Source of the DNA: Mansonella perstans
Taxonomy: Eukaryota; Nematoda; Chromadorea; Rhabditida; Onchocercidae
DNA length: 64,000 bases
Assembly (NCBI GenBank): GCA_037074765.1
Contig: JBAMDO010000231.1
Location: 21,230-85,229, forward strand
Direction: 5' to 3'
The translations under genes and the position numbers were made by a program. The notes under the pieces were generated by a model, which did no database searches, was not told where the DNA came from, and worked only from the letters and a program-made list of their open reading frames with translations. Below are positions 36,760 through 49,000 of the stretch, in pieces. How positions within the stretch are numbered: position 1 is the first letter of the stretch; each line of letters starts with the position of its first letter.

Positions 36760-39700
36760 ATGGCACTAATTACCACACCGTTTAGTCATTTAGGAATTCA
36801 ACTTTGTGCACCTTACAGATTAGGGTAATTCTTTATAGTTTTATTCTATTTTTTTCCCAATAAATAATTCATCTGAATGATGATTATGCAAATAGGAAAT
36901 ACAAAACAAATATAAGCAAGCTGGTAATTAATTTATTTTTAGCTAAGTTTGATTATTAATTTCTTAATAACCATAATAGTTTTTAGTATGGTTTAAAAAT
37001 ATAGAAATCAAGCGCAAAAAAAAAAAAAAAAAAATTCCAACCATCTATTCGCCTTCACAATTCCTTCCTGTCATAATTCCGTGCATGTAAATTAGATTTG
37101 ATTTTGATAAAGCTAATTCGGTTCTTTAATTATTTTGCTCCAGAAAAAATTAAAAATTTTTTGATTTGCAATTTTGGATATCCTGAAAATGAACTATTAC
37201 GTCGTCGAGTATATCCAAATTTCACAACTGAATATATGAAAACGACTGATGAATTGGTGATATTTACACATTGTTATTCTTTTGAATTGCGCAAGAATCC
37301 TATGGAAATTGGTCGCTCAAATTTTGCAACCGTTCATTGCTTACGATGCATCGAATGGTATTTTACCATACAATTATCTTTATGAAGCATGACATCATCT
37401 TGATTGTTAAGACGTTGATATTATCATTGAGAATAATAGTTAATTAAATTATTACATGAAGGAAATGATATCATTCTATTTATTAATAAAGAGATATCAC
37501 TCACTGATCGTCATTAGTTACAAAATAAAAGCGAAACTTCACATTCAATTTAACTATTTAAAAAAGTCGATGTTTAATCATTGAAAAAATAAAATCTAAA
37601 TTTTTCATTCCAAAAAAATTTCTTATTTTAAAAATCATTTCTGGAAAATCAAATGTTTGAAAAAATTTTTAATTAAATAAGATTTAAAATCCCAAATGAT
37701 TTAGTTTTGTAAATTAGTTCAATTTTTATATGGTATAAAAATTTTCTTTTTTTTTGCTTATAGAACATCTTAGATTTGATAATATAAAATTTTTTTGAAC
37801 AAAGGAAAATATTTTTAATAAAATAATCACAAATGGAAAAAGCAAATTTTTTTTCAAATATAATTTGATATTTTTTAAATGAATATTGATTTAAATACAT
37901 ACAGGTATATTTTGGATTTGTAATTTAATTTTTCCTCTTTGTATTTTTTTTTTAAATATCACTTAATAAATAATTAAATATGGAACAGTTTATTTTTTTT
38001 CTTGCGCAGGACATTATTTGTAAAGAAAATAAGAGAGGAGCTCAGTATTAAATTGGTACGACAAACTGAAGTTGAAATTAGAGGTGAATTCCGTGTACAA
38101 ATACGGGCGCAGACAGGTCGCAAAAAAAATCGCAGAATGAGTTCGTGTTGCACATTTCAGTTACTTTACAGTTATTCGAATATTTAATTGTATTTTTCCT
38201 TCTTGCAAATTAATTAAAATGAATTATTGAATTTCTCAAAAAAATATGATCAAAAAGAAATTTACTCTAAAAATAATTAAAGAGAAAAATTCACATATTT
38301 TATAGTGAGATAATTTTTTATGGTTTTCTTAACAATTCACTTACAGTAACTTGTTAGTTTTGCTTTTTTCTTTTTTTTAAAAATAGGAGAAAAAGAAATT
38401 TACTTTTTTTTTAAAACAGTTCTAAAGAAGATGATGGAGGAAGAAAGAGGGAAATAAAGTAATTGAGAATAAAATTAAATTTCAAAAATAAGAATAAATA
38501 AATGAAATTAACATTAATTTTTTAATAAGATAAAAATGAGGATAACGTAAGAAAAATTTTAATCAAAATTATTCTATTCATTACTTACTACTACATTTCA
38601 TTATTATATTAAATACATGAAATGTTAAAAAAGAAAACTGAAAACAATTTTCGGCTTTAATTAAATTTTTAATAAGCTACCAGAAAATTATTTACAAGTG
38701 ATACTCGTCTTCCTGCCTGTTCCTTTTCCTACTAATTTATTCAGAACTTAACCTGCGAAGGAAATGAAAAATTTGTTCCAGTTGACTCCTTTCCGGCACG
38801 ATGGCAAGAACTGAAATATCGTTCTGAAATTATTTCACATTATCCGGAATCATTCACCAAATTTTATCAGAGTAAAGAGTTTAAACGAGGAGAACTAATA
38901 TTTGAAATAAAATTAGCATTTGCATTGGATGATTTCGCTTATCCTATATCAGTTGTTGATTTAAATCCGCTTCTTTATCTGGATCAGGAATATAAAGGTG
39001 ATGAACGACTAAAAACATTATCATTGGTTAAAAGACGTAGTGATTTGTACGTTTTTTGCCAGTTTTTCATTTCATTTGCTTTTTTGACTTAAAAGTTTAT
39101 TTGAAAGAAGTTCGGAAACTCAAAAGTTTCTGCTCAATTCTCATTCAAATGATTTATTTTGAAATATAATTTGATTAACACTTTGAAGAATTTACAATAA
39201 GACAAAGACTATCAATTAAACATTTGTATTACTGCACTAGATAATATTCCTGATAGAAGAGTTCCGTATTATTTTCTCCTGATAAGAGATAAGTGAAAGA
39301 AATAATAGTGGTTGAAAAAGGTAAATGAATTTACTGATTATATCAAGAGAAGTGATGTTGCCCGAGCATAATCTTTATTGTATTAATAATAATTAATTAG
39401 ATAAATAGTTAAATGTAATGTGTGTACAATTTGAGACGTATCAATTTGAGTCGTTTTCTATGGATGCTAGAAATTCATTATCAGTAATGGAATTTACAAA
39501 ATTTTATTAGAAATTCTAAAAAACTATTTTTGCAACCAAATTTTATGTATGATAAAGAAAAAAGACTGTAAATTCCATTTTTTTCTGAATGAAAAATTTG
39601 AAAAATAGTTTTCATAAAAGATTTCAAATAAAAAAACAATTGACTCAATATCGAAATTTGAAATCGAATCCTAAATTTAAATTTTTGTTGGAAAATTTAT

Positions 39701-41721
39701 TTACAGAATGTTTTATATTCAATGCATAGACAGAACAATACAATATGATCGGTACGTTCTGTACATAACATGCCGATATCTTCACGAATGCATGGATAGA
39801 GATCCGGAGTTAAATTCAGTCTCTTTACGATTCTATTCAGATTCAGTTGAGAAGGTAATTTTAGAATAAAAGAAAAAGTGTTAAAAATTTTTCACAAAAA
39901 TTTGATTTTTTATGGAAATGTAATATTTCAAATTAATAATGTGACGTGACGAAGTTTAGAAATTTTGCAAAACTTTCAATTGTTGTCTTTTGGTCTAATT
40001 AATTAATTATCTTTAATCAATTATCAGGCTAAAATTCCTTTTTTCTTTTCTCGTTGAAAATTTTTTTTTTTGAAATTTGTTGTTGTTGTAACAGAATTTT
40101 GTCTTTAATTGAAATAAATCACATAATGAATGCTTGGTTGAAACAAATTTTTTTAACTCCAGACCGAAACTTGAATTAACAACTTAATAAAATCTGAGAA
40201 AAATTTATTTTGCTTTCGTTTTGATAATATTAATTGTTTCCGAATTTCAATTAGTTCATTAATTATATAAATAAAAGTTACGGCTAATATTAAATATTTT
40301 CAATTTGCAGGTGTTATTTTTTGCATTTACTGGTATTTGCAAGTTCGAATATCATGGTGGCAGCATAGATTCATGTGATTATCAGAGCTATCAACAATTT
40401 CTTGTTTGTTTAAACTTACTGAAACCATTAATGTATCAGGAATTGCTGCTAATGCATGACGATCATTTTTGTCGCATCTTTCAGAAGGTAATGAAAACTC
40501 TCTGATCGACTGATTAATTTATTGGTTGATTGATTTATTGATATATTCATTTGCTTTTTACTAGGCAACACTTAATTTTTTAAATACCCATTTATTTTTC
40601 TTTCGTCCGGTAATACATTTTATTTCTTTATCAAATATTTCATCAGCTATTGTAGCAAGAAAGAATTCTTAATTATCTTGTAATCTTATTTTCTAATTAA
40701 ATATCTTATAAATTAACAAAGGATTTTCTGCTATTTGAACTTACTTACTTAGCTACTTGAAATGTTATTTTAATATAGCTTTATTGTTCAATAATTTGAT
40801 TAATTTAGGTTTGCAATTCATCAAAACCACCATGTGAAGTCAATTGTTTGCAATTTTTGAGACTTGCGATACGATTTGGTCTGGCGAAACTTCAATCTTT
40901 TACAATTGCATGGATCGTTTCAGAATTTCCTGATACATATTCGTAAGAAAGACATTCCTTTTAGTTTTGCTCTTTCGTCTTCATAAAATTTAGTTTAATT
41001 CCAATTAAAATTTATAAATTGAAAAATTTTAATTTTAAAACAAAAATTTGGATTAAAAATTGTTTGGAAGAATTTAATTAGTTTTTGCTTTATTTTTTTA
41101 AAATTTGATTTGCAATTAAAAACAAACAGTATAAATTCTATTCACAAAAAGTCAAATTTTTTAATCACAAAAATTTTTATACTTAAAACTTTGCATTTTG
41201 TACAGATTTCATTAAAATCTTGGAAAATTTAAAAAAATTTACAAAAGTTATAAATTACTCGCATTTCTTTACATTCATCAGCGTTTTCAATAATTTTCAA
41301 CTTAAATTTCAATTCGAAATTTAGTTTGCATTTGAATATCAATGAGCAGCCACGAATCATTGATGAACTGATCCAAGCGCGATCTGATCGTGAGATGTAT
41401 ATGAGGCAAGTTTTGGAGCATGATGATTCGACTAAACGTACAGTAGCACGGTCTTCACCGATGGAACGAATTGAATTATTGAAGGCTAAAAGCAGAGAAG
41501 TGGCCAAATGGATTGGCGAAGGTTTATACACTGATATACCAGAACCTGTCTTACCAAACAGTTTCGAAGAATGTTTTTCAAATTATGCAGCAGCAGCCGA
41601 GGAGGATACTTTTCAAGGTTTTCCAGCACAAGCCGATGAGGCTGCTTCTGAAGGTTCTTCAACAATAACCGAGGGAAGTCGATACTATAGTGCCTGGGAG
41701 GATTTTGATGAAACAGATTAA
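36760..41721 (+). CDS. MATH-BTB-BACK type protein
   Basis: Confident exons are 37113 or 37144-37357, 38010 to about 38150, 38745-39046, 39707-39854, 40311-40487, 40809-40942 and 41325-41721 (stop TAA). From 38745 on all phases agree. The BTB fold spans the 38745/39707/40311 exons: RRSDLMFYIQCIDRTIQYDR, VLYITCRYLHECM, then SVSLRFYSDSVEKVLFFAFT ahead of GICKFEY. The next exon has a BACK-like helix pair (CLQFLRLAIRFGLAKLQSF). The N-terminal part (CIEWTLFVKKIREELSIKL, EIRGEFRVQIRAQTG) looks like a MATH domain. Such proteins are typically Cullin-3 substrate adaptors; this role is inferred. The C-terminus is a 130-aa acidic tail. The N-terminus is tentative: ATG 36760-36824, then 36896-36923 fits in phase. 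The exon-3 donor is unresolved. An AATAAA lies at about 41929. Confidence 0.72.
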
Positions 41722-42711
41722 AAGAAAACTAAAAAAAATTTGCAATTTAAAGCATTGATCTAATTGAAAAAAAGTAAATTTTCATAAAATTTTCATCAAT
41801 TTTTTGGTGAAAATTGCATGATTAGTTGATAATTATATACTCGGTTGACAATTGTATGATCAATTTTCACTGAACTGACAAATATTCAATAATAATGAAG
41901 AGATAATTGGATTTAATCATATGACCCATAAATAAACATTTTATACATTCATACATTTTAAAGCAAATTTGAAAGTTAATTGAAAGTTCGCTTCTTTTGC
42001 TAATTTCACAATTTTTCTTTTTTATTTGCTATATTTACTCAAAACATTACTTCAACAGGAATGATAAGTAATGAAAATTCAATTTAAAATTAAATAAATG
42101 TTTAATTTGCATCAAACCAGATCAAACCAAATCATTGAATTCAGCTTGTTAACTATTGTCCAGTAGCTAATACATATTGATTCACTTCATACTGTCAATC
42201 AAAAAAAAAAAAAAAAAAAACCAAAAAGAAATGAAAGACAGAAATTTATTTATTTTTAATTTAAATGTAAAATCACGCGGAATATGCTAAATTATAAATC
42301 ATTTCATAGATTATTCCATGAAATATAGCAGCGATTTGTTTTTTGAACAGTCGCATTTATCGCTTCAATCTAGAGTAAGCCTTGTTAGTTCATTAGGGAT
42401 TACCTGATGATGCAATCTTGATATAGCTGTCATTTCTTAATATTCTACAGACATTCCATTAATATATCGATTTATTCCATTGAACATATTTTTAATTGTT
42501 AAATTTTGACACATTAAAAATTTTCAAACATATATATTAATTATTTCAACTATTAATCGTAAATCAATAATTTAACACATCTATTCATCAATTATCAATA
42601 ATTAGAAAAGAAAAAAAAGTGATAGTGATATAATACAAAACTAACAACGTAACGATTTTATAAAATGTAAAACATTTCAATCATTTAATTCCATAAAATT
42701 TAAAATTTATT
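41722..42711. other. Convergent 3' intergenic region
   Basis: Lies between the tails of the MATH-BTB gene (plus) and the Cys-rich gene (minus). It contains an A run (42199-42220) and no coding signal. A minus-strand AATAAA (42711-42706) sits immediately after the Cys-rich gene's stop codon. Confidence 0.5.
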
Positions 42712-45700
42712 TTATGATAAATTAAACAAAATAAGTAAAGTGATAAAATTACTAAATTGAATTGTATTTGCTTTTGATGGAATTCTATTTCTTCTTATTT
42801 TAATTGCTGTAAATTTTCCAACAAAATTATCACAACCTGATTTACAATATATCACACCTGCCTGAATATTTATATCATTGCAAAGACACTTCGCTACTTC
42901 ACCACAATATCGTGTGCGGTACTGAATAAGCTGAAGAAAATGTGAAAGATTTTCATGGGGCTTAAAAATTAGATTAATTAATTGAAAAGACAATCTTTCA
43001 ATGATGTAATTAAATAAGTTGATGACATATTAATCAGAAAATTAATTACTAACTCGAAGAAGGATTTTTTCCATAATTTTAACACAGTATGATTTAGTAC
43101 CATTGTACGAACCAGGAAATTCAATTAATATTTCAAAAAAGTAACTTTCATGTTTTGTATACAGTAATTAATTTCATTATACGTTTTGAAAAGTTGAAAA
43201 ATTAGTTATTTATTTGGAAAAATTAATGAAATATTATTGCGATCACATATATTTAAAGGCAGGCAGAAAAAGTTATCAAATTAGTTGCGAAATGTTCGTA
43301 ATTTGAAAAGTTTAAATGCTAAATTTAATTCCAATGTTTAATTAACAATCATTCGAAATTTATTAACAATTATTTAGCACTTTGATTACCTAGGTATACA
43401 CTTATAAAATATTAGATACAATGACAAACAAAAAACTTTTTTGCAATTTAAATAATTTAGGCATTGTATTTAATTCTATTATAAATTTTGAGTATTTTAT
43501 ACATTCAATTATAAGCTAAAAAATATTAGCACCAATATCGTTGAGCAAAATAACAAGTTCCTACAATTTAAAGAATTTAAAAAAAAATTCAATCTAAACT
43601 GATTTAAATGACTTGTTGTAGTATTATTGCTATAGAAATTATTCAATCGAATGCAATCATACATGTTACATTACCTTTTTTAGAATTAACGTGAAGCGAT
43701 GACATAGGCTAGTATCGTCAATAATGCTCGTTAAACTTATTTTCTTCGCTATTTTCACCAATTTCAAATAATTTCCATGCTCGTCTAGTCGTCCTTCAAT
43801 GCTTAGCATTTGCTGACATCTCATACGATTCTCATGTGAACATGTTTGTGAGCATAGCTAAATAGTTGACAACTATTAATTCGATATTAAATTTTACTTT
43901 TAAAGGAAAAAAAGGTTATTTTTTAAAATCTACAACAATTCATATTTGAGACCTTATCAGTAAGCAAAGGTTGTGAGAAAAAAACGGATATGATAATAGA
44001 AAATAATTAAAAACTAATTAAGACTGTAAATATATACGGCACAGATTGAAAAGTCCCATAAAATAAAGAAATAAATTTCATTCCGATAGATAGACATGAA
44101 TATTGCGCCAGAATTTTGCATATATAAAACGATTCGTCACCGAATACTGATCATATTAATTAGCCGGATGTTAATTGATTCGGATAAAATAAAGTGAATA
44201 AATAAATTATAATAACCAAATCAATGAATGCATTTACGAATAGCAACGATTCATTCCTTTTTTTTGATTGGACTTATAAATCAGGCATAAGCTCATTGTA
44301 TCTATATTTAATTTAGTATTTTAATTGATTGAATCAAATAAGAATTAATGCAATTAATGAAGTATACTGAAATAACGAATTTATACACACAAATCAAATC
44401 GATGCTAAGCTTGACAAAATGGCTGGAAGAAGTTGTAGTTTGATAAGCGCAAAAAAATTTGAAATACTTCATTCTGATTTAAAATTTTTTCTATAATTCC
44501 GAAAAAAATATAAAACTAATAAAAACGCAGAAAAAAAAGTCTGATATTATTGGCATTCTTTCAAACATTATAAGAAATAGAATTTGTAAAAAAAAGATTT
44601 TTGGAAAGTTATCAGACTAACAATCTATTCCTAACATCCATTGATTATTTTTCAATCAAAATTTAACAAATATATCGAAATTAGTCGATGCGATTGCAGC
44701 AACAAATTTCAATGAGCTTCTTTTAAAATTTTTAAAATACAGTTGTAAAATAATTTTCAAACGATTTGTTGCTGCTAAAATTTCATTGATAAATTTGCTC
44801 ATTAATTGCTTTCGTTTTTACAAGCAAGCTTCTTGAAACATTTTATATTTAATTTCAATTTATTAAACATTTTTAGTGTCATAATTTCAAAAACTTTTTG
44901 ATAAGTACTGGTAAAAACATTCCTTCAAATGAGTGATAATTATGTACAACATAATTATCACACATTTGCCTTTTAGCCAGATAATCGATTATCTGGCCTG
45001 TTGCTGCAATGGGGCCAAATAAAATTGAAATTAACAGAATTATATCTGCTGATTTCAAAAAAAAAAGACAATAAGAAAATTCTCTCACTCCCAAAACGTA
45101 GCCTCGATGTGCTAAAAACATTTGGATTGGTAAAATGCGTCCCCGAATTTGATTAAACACAGTTGATGCAACCTGCAAATATATTTCATGCTTAAATTCA
45201 TCCAAAAAATTTTGAATAAATTTAAACAAATTATTAAAAAAATTAAAAGCTTTTACAAAGGTTTCGTAAAAATTTAGAATGCTAAAATTCAAAATTTGCA
45301 TTTAAATTTCGGCATTCAAATTTAAGATAAAAGTAATTTACATGTGCCGTATAATCATCTCGACATCCATTATTGTTGAAACATGATAAATAATAGTGGT
45401 TTGCTGCACACAGATGCTGATTTGTCGGCGTCGTAACGTATGTTGCACTGCTTAGCGTGCGCCGATGACTTATTTCTGAAGTCATTTCCTTAGATTGATT
45501 TTGATTATTGCCAAAATTTCGCTGAATACGCATTGTCTAAAATACATTTTTTCTTAACATTTATCTGTCTTTCACATAGTATTTGTGAAAATGGCAAAAA
45601 CTTTCGAAAATAATTTTCGTGACAAATTCAAATTATATTTTGTAAACTTTCATCAAAATAAAAGCGACATTACTGTACAAAATTGCTGCTTTTTTTTTTT

Positions 45701-46075
45701 AAATTTATGCAACTTTTTTCCCAAATGCTTTCGCAATTTATTTCTTCATTTTTTCATTATTTGTTATTGCACTTAAATTCATAAATAATTTATTTATTTA
45801 TTTTTTGCATGTACAATACATTATTTTCCAATCATTTGTGTGCTATGCAAAATAATTTCTTCCAAAATGAACTTTAAGAAAAGCTTAAAAAGGAACAAAA
45901 CTGAACAGTTGAAATATGAAAATACCTGAAAAGCAGTTTCAAAACATTCTTCAAGTTTCAAACGATCGCAATGTTTTTGATCAGCTTTGTATCCAAGGAA
46001 GTATGCCATAATTGGTAACGATATTAATAAAATTAATAAGAATATATATGTTATCACTGTAGTTATTGTAATCAT
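42712..46075 (-). CDS. Nematode-type cysteine-rich membrane/GPI-anchored protein
   Basis: The exons, in order of transcription, are 46075-45926, 45536-45342, 45172-45089, 44992-44951 (weak), 43857-43675 and 42930-42712. All are phase 0, giving about 290 aa. It starts with a signal peptide or anchor (ITYIFLLILLISLPIMAYFL). About 15 cysteines then follow in blocks: KHCDRLKLEECFETAFQ, HLCAANHYYLSCFNNNGC, LCSQTCSHENRMRCQQML and TRYCGEVAKCLCNDINIQ, then YCKSGC. The last residues are hydrophobic (FSNFITLLILFNLS), like a GPI-attachment signal. The cysteine spacing recalls nematode extracellular Cys domains (DUF19/T20D4.11-like or CPG4-like). I cannot assign the family firmly, and the function is unknown. 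The frame from 45172 is also open straight to a stop at 44879, giving a possible alternative ending with a second hydrophobic stretch. The fourth exon is the weakest. Confidence 0.62.
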
Positions 46076-49000
46076 TTGTATGCTGTCATCTTACTAGTGA
46101 ATGTATTAGTTATAATTGTAATTATCGTAATCATTTGTGTGTTATCATGCTATCAGTTCACCGTTATCTTTCTCATCATTCCAATCATTTTAAAATCGAT
46201 GATGAAAAAATTTTGTCGAAATCTGAAATAAACTACTATAATTTTGCATAATTTCAAAGTGGTAAACATTTGAATTGAATGCTGTAAACAAATTCACCTT
46301 TGATGATTATACAAACACATGTCTATACAAATTTATTTCATTTGGTATATAGCAGGTGTTGTTTGACATTCGATATTGTTGTAAGAATTTTCAGACGTAA
46401 TCATAAGCTAGAACTAGGATTAGTTTAATAAATTAGGATAAATGGTTGCAAAAATGGCAGTACTCAAAACCAATATTCCACTTGTGATGACTGGACAAAA
46501 GAAATAGGCGATGATGTGCAGCATTTGTTGTGTGCACGGTATATACAGTATGCAATATAAATACCGAAAGAATCTTAAGAAAACTTACTGTGATTATTTA
46601 TTCAAATTTGGAATAATAGGAGGACAATATTTATCCAAAAAACATTTGTAAATGGGCGAAAATGGGATGATAAAGATAGTATGAAAATAATAAAACTGAT
46701 TTTAAACAAACTAGTGTTCCTTGAAAAATTGTTTAAAATTTTTTAAATATTCAAGTTATGGTAATTTCATATTTTTATGCATGTAACAAATGAAAATAGC
46801 AAAACATGGAAAGAAATTGTTGCAAAATTAATTGAAGTTGACAAAATAAAATGATTAACTTTAAAATTTTTTGCAAGTACATCGATACTTTGAAATTTTT
46901 TCCAAACGAAAAGTATATTTAAATTTTAATGAATCATTTAAAAGATACTTCTCAAGAGAAAATTTCCTACTTTACTTCACAATTCCGATTTAAGCAAAAA
47001 AAAACTTCTTCAAGCTAATTAATTCTATTTTAGTAATTATTGTTTAAAACAAAGCAAAGAAAAATTTAAATAAAACTTTCATTTAACTTGAATTTTTTCT
47101 ACAACGGAGATTAACCAAATTTACTTAAGCTAAAATTAATTAATTAAATCAATAAATTAAGTTAAATTAAATTGAGATTAATTTTAAAATTAAAATAAAT
47201 TAAATAAATCTTAAAATTAATTGAATTACGATCAATTTAATTGGGGATTAATCAAGAGATTATTTAAATTAATTAAGAGATTAATTCGATTAATTAAATC
47301 GAATTTCTGCGGTGATTAATTTTTCTTCCAATTTCGTTAACTGTTTATAATTTAGCTTGCATTGGTTATTTTACAAGCAACTTGACTTTTATCATATTTT
47401 GATTTCAAAACAAATTCGAAACTCTTTTACATTTAACGCACTTTTGTTGACATTAAGAGAATATGCCTATAAAAGTGCAATAGAATTTATCACTATCAAA
47501 TTTTTTATACAATAACCATTGAAAAATTAAAAAGGGAAAAAAATGATTTCCTTTCAACTTCCTCACTTTCAATCCTCGTGCATTTGCATTATAATTTGGT
47601 TTCACTGAATCCAATTCGCTGTCTTTTCCAATCTTACTTTTAATTTACATCAACTTATTTCACATTTAAATGTCAAACGGGAAAAGAATTCATTGCCACT
47701 TTTTTGACATTCATTGGAAAGCAATAAATTTTTAATTAAAAAAAGCCAAAGCATAATTTTTTAATGTTATATTTTTATTTAGTAAAAAATTTTTTCTTTT
47801 GAAACGAAATTTTTTTATCAAAGAAAAAAAGAAAATGGAAAAATTAAATGGAAGCAAATTAAAAAGTAATGAAGGTGGAGAAAGAAAAGAGTAATATTAG
47901 GAAAGAATCAATTTTCCTTCATATTTGAAATCTATTTTAATTGCTTGAATATTTTTTATGCGTAAGAAAGATTCTTTTGGCCTAAAATTTTTCTTACACT
48001 GATAAGTGTAAGCCGAAGAGTGAACTGTAAGTCAAAACATCTTTCTTGTTTTGTTATAAATGGATCGAAAAATCTTTCACAAGCAGCAAAACAATCTGAA
48101 TGTTTCCTTTGCTATTGCAAAAATTCACTTTTTTAGTTCACATACTTTTGCTTTGTTTCTTATCTAAGAAATAAGAAGAAAAGCAACAATGAAAGTATCA
48201 TTTTAATAAATTGCCCATTCATTAATTTAGCCAAGAGAAAAATGACCAAATACTGGAAAAAAGGTTCGATAAGGGATAAAAGAAATTTATATATATATAT
48301 ATCTCCCCAAATATCCAGAAAAAACTTTAAAACATTTCAAATGAAATTTCATTGTCTTAATTATTGATTCAAAAGGTAGAACTAAACAAGACATTAAACT
48401 TTAGCAAATTTCAAAAATAAATATTTTTTCAGTTCTTTTTTAAGACAAAATATGAGTGAAAAAAAAAAACGATGCAGATGTTAAGAACAAAAGGAAAGAG
48501 AGAGGGGCGAAGAGGAAAATAAAATTTGTCACAGTAGGCTAATTAAAATTTTAACTTGACATGTCATGAGCAAAAGGATGAGTGGCACAGAGGGAAGATG
48601 GAATGAAATAATATAAATTAAAAGTTCTACTAATTTCCCTTGTTGTTTTTCACTTTTTTCCTCAATTTTTTTCAAGAGACAAAATGATAAGTTTAACTTA
48701 AGCTAATTTGAAATTTTAGCTTTATTTGTCCAGTGCAGGAAAAATTGCAACAAAATATAGAAATGAGTCGAAATAATTTGAATTAAAAAGAAATATTTCT
48801 TCTTTCCACTTTTATCTTCTCTTACTTCGTTTGACAGATAAAATGGAAAGTTTCATTTACATTTCCTGATTTTACTACAAATGTAAATTATTCCATTATT
48901 TATTAATCTCTTAATATTACTTTAAATAAATGAATCAATCATTTTCGAATATGAGTGAAAGTTTACTTAATTAATTATATCAATTATTTGCATGGGGAAT

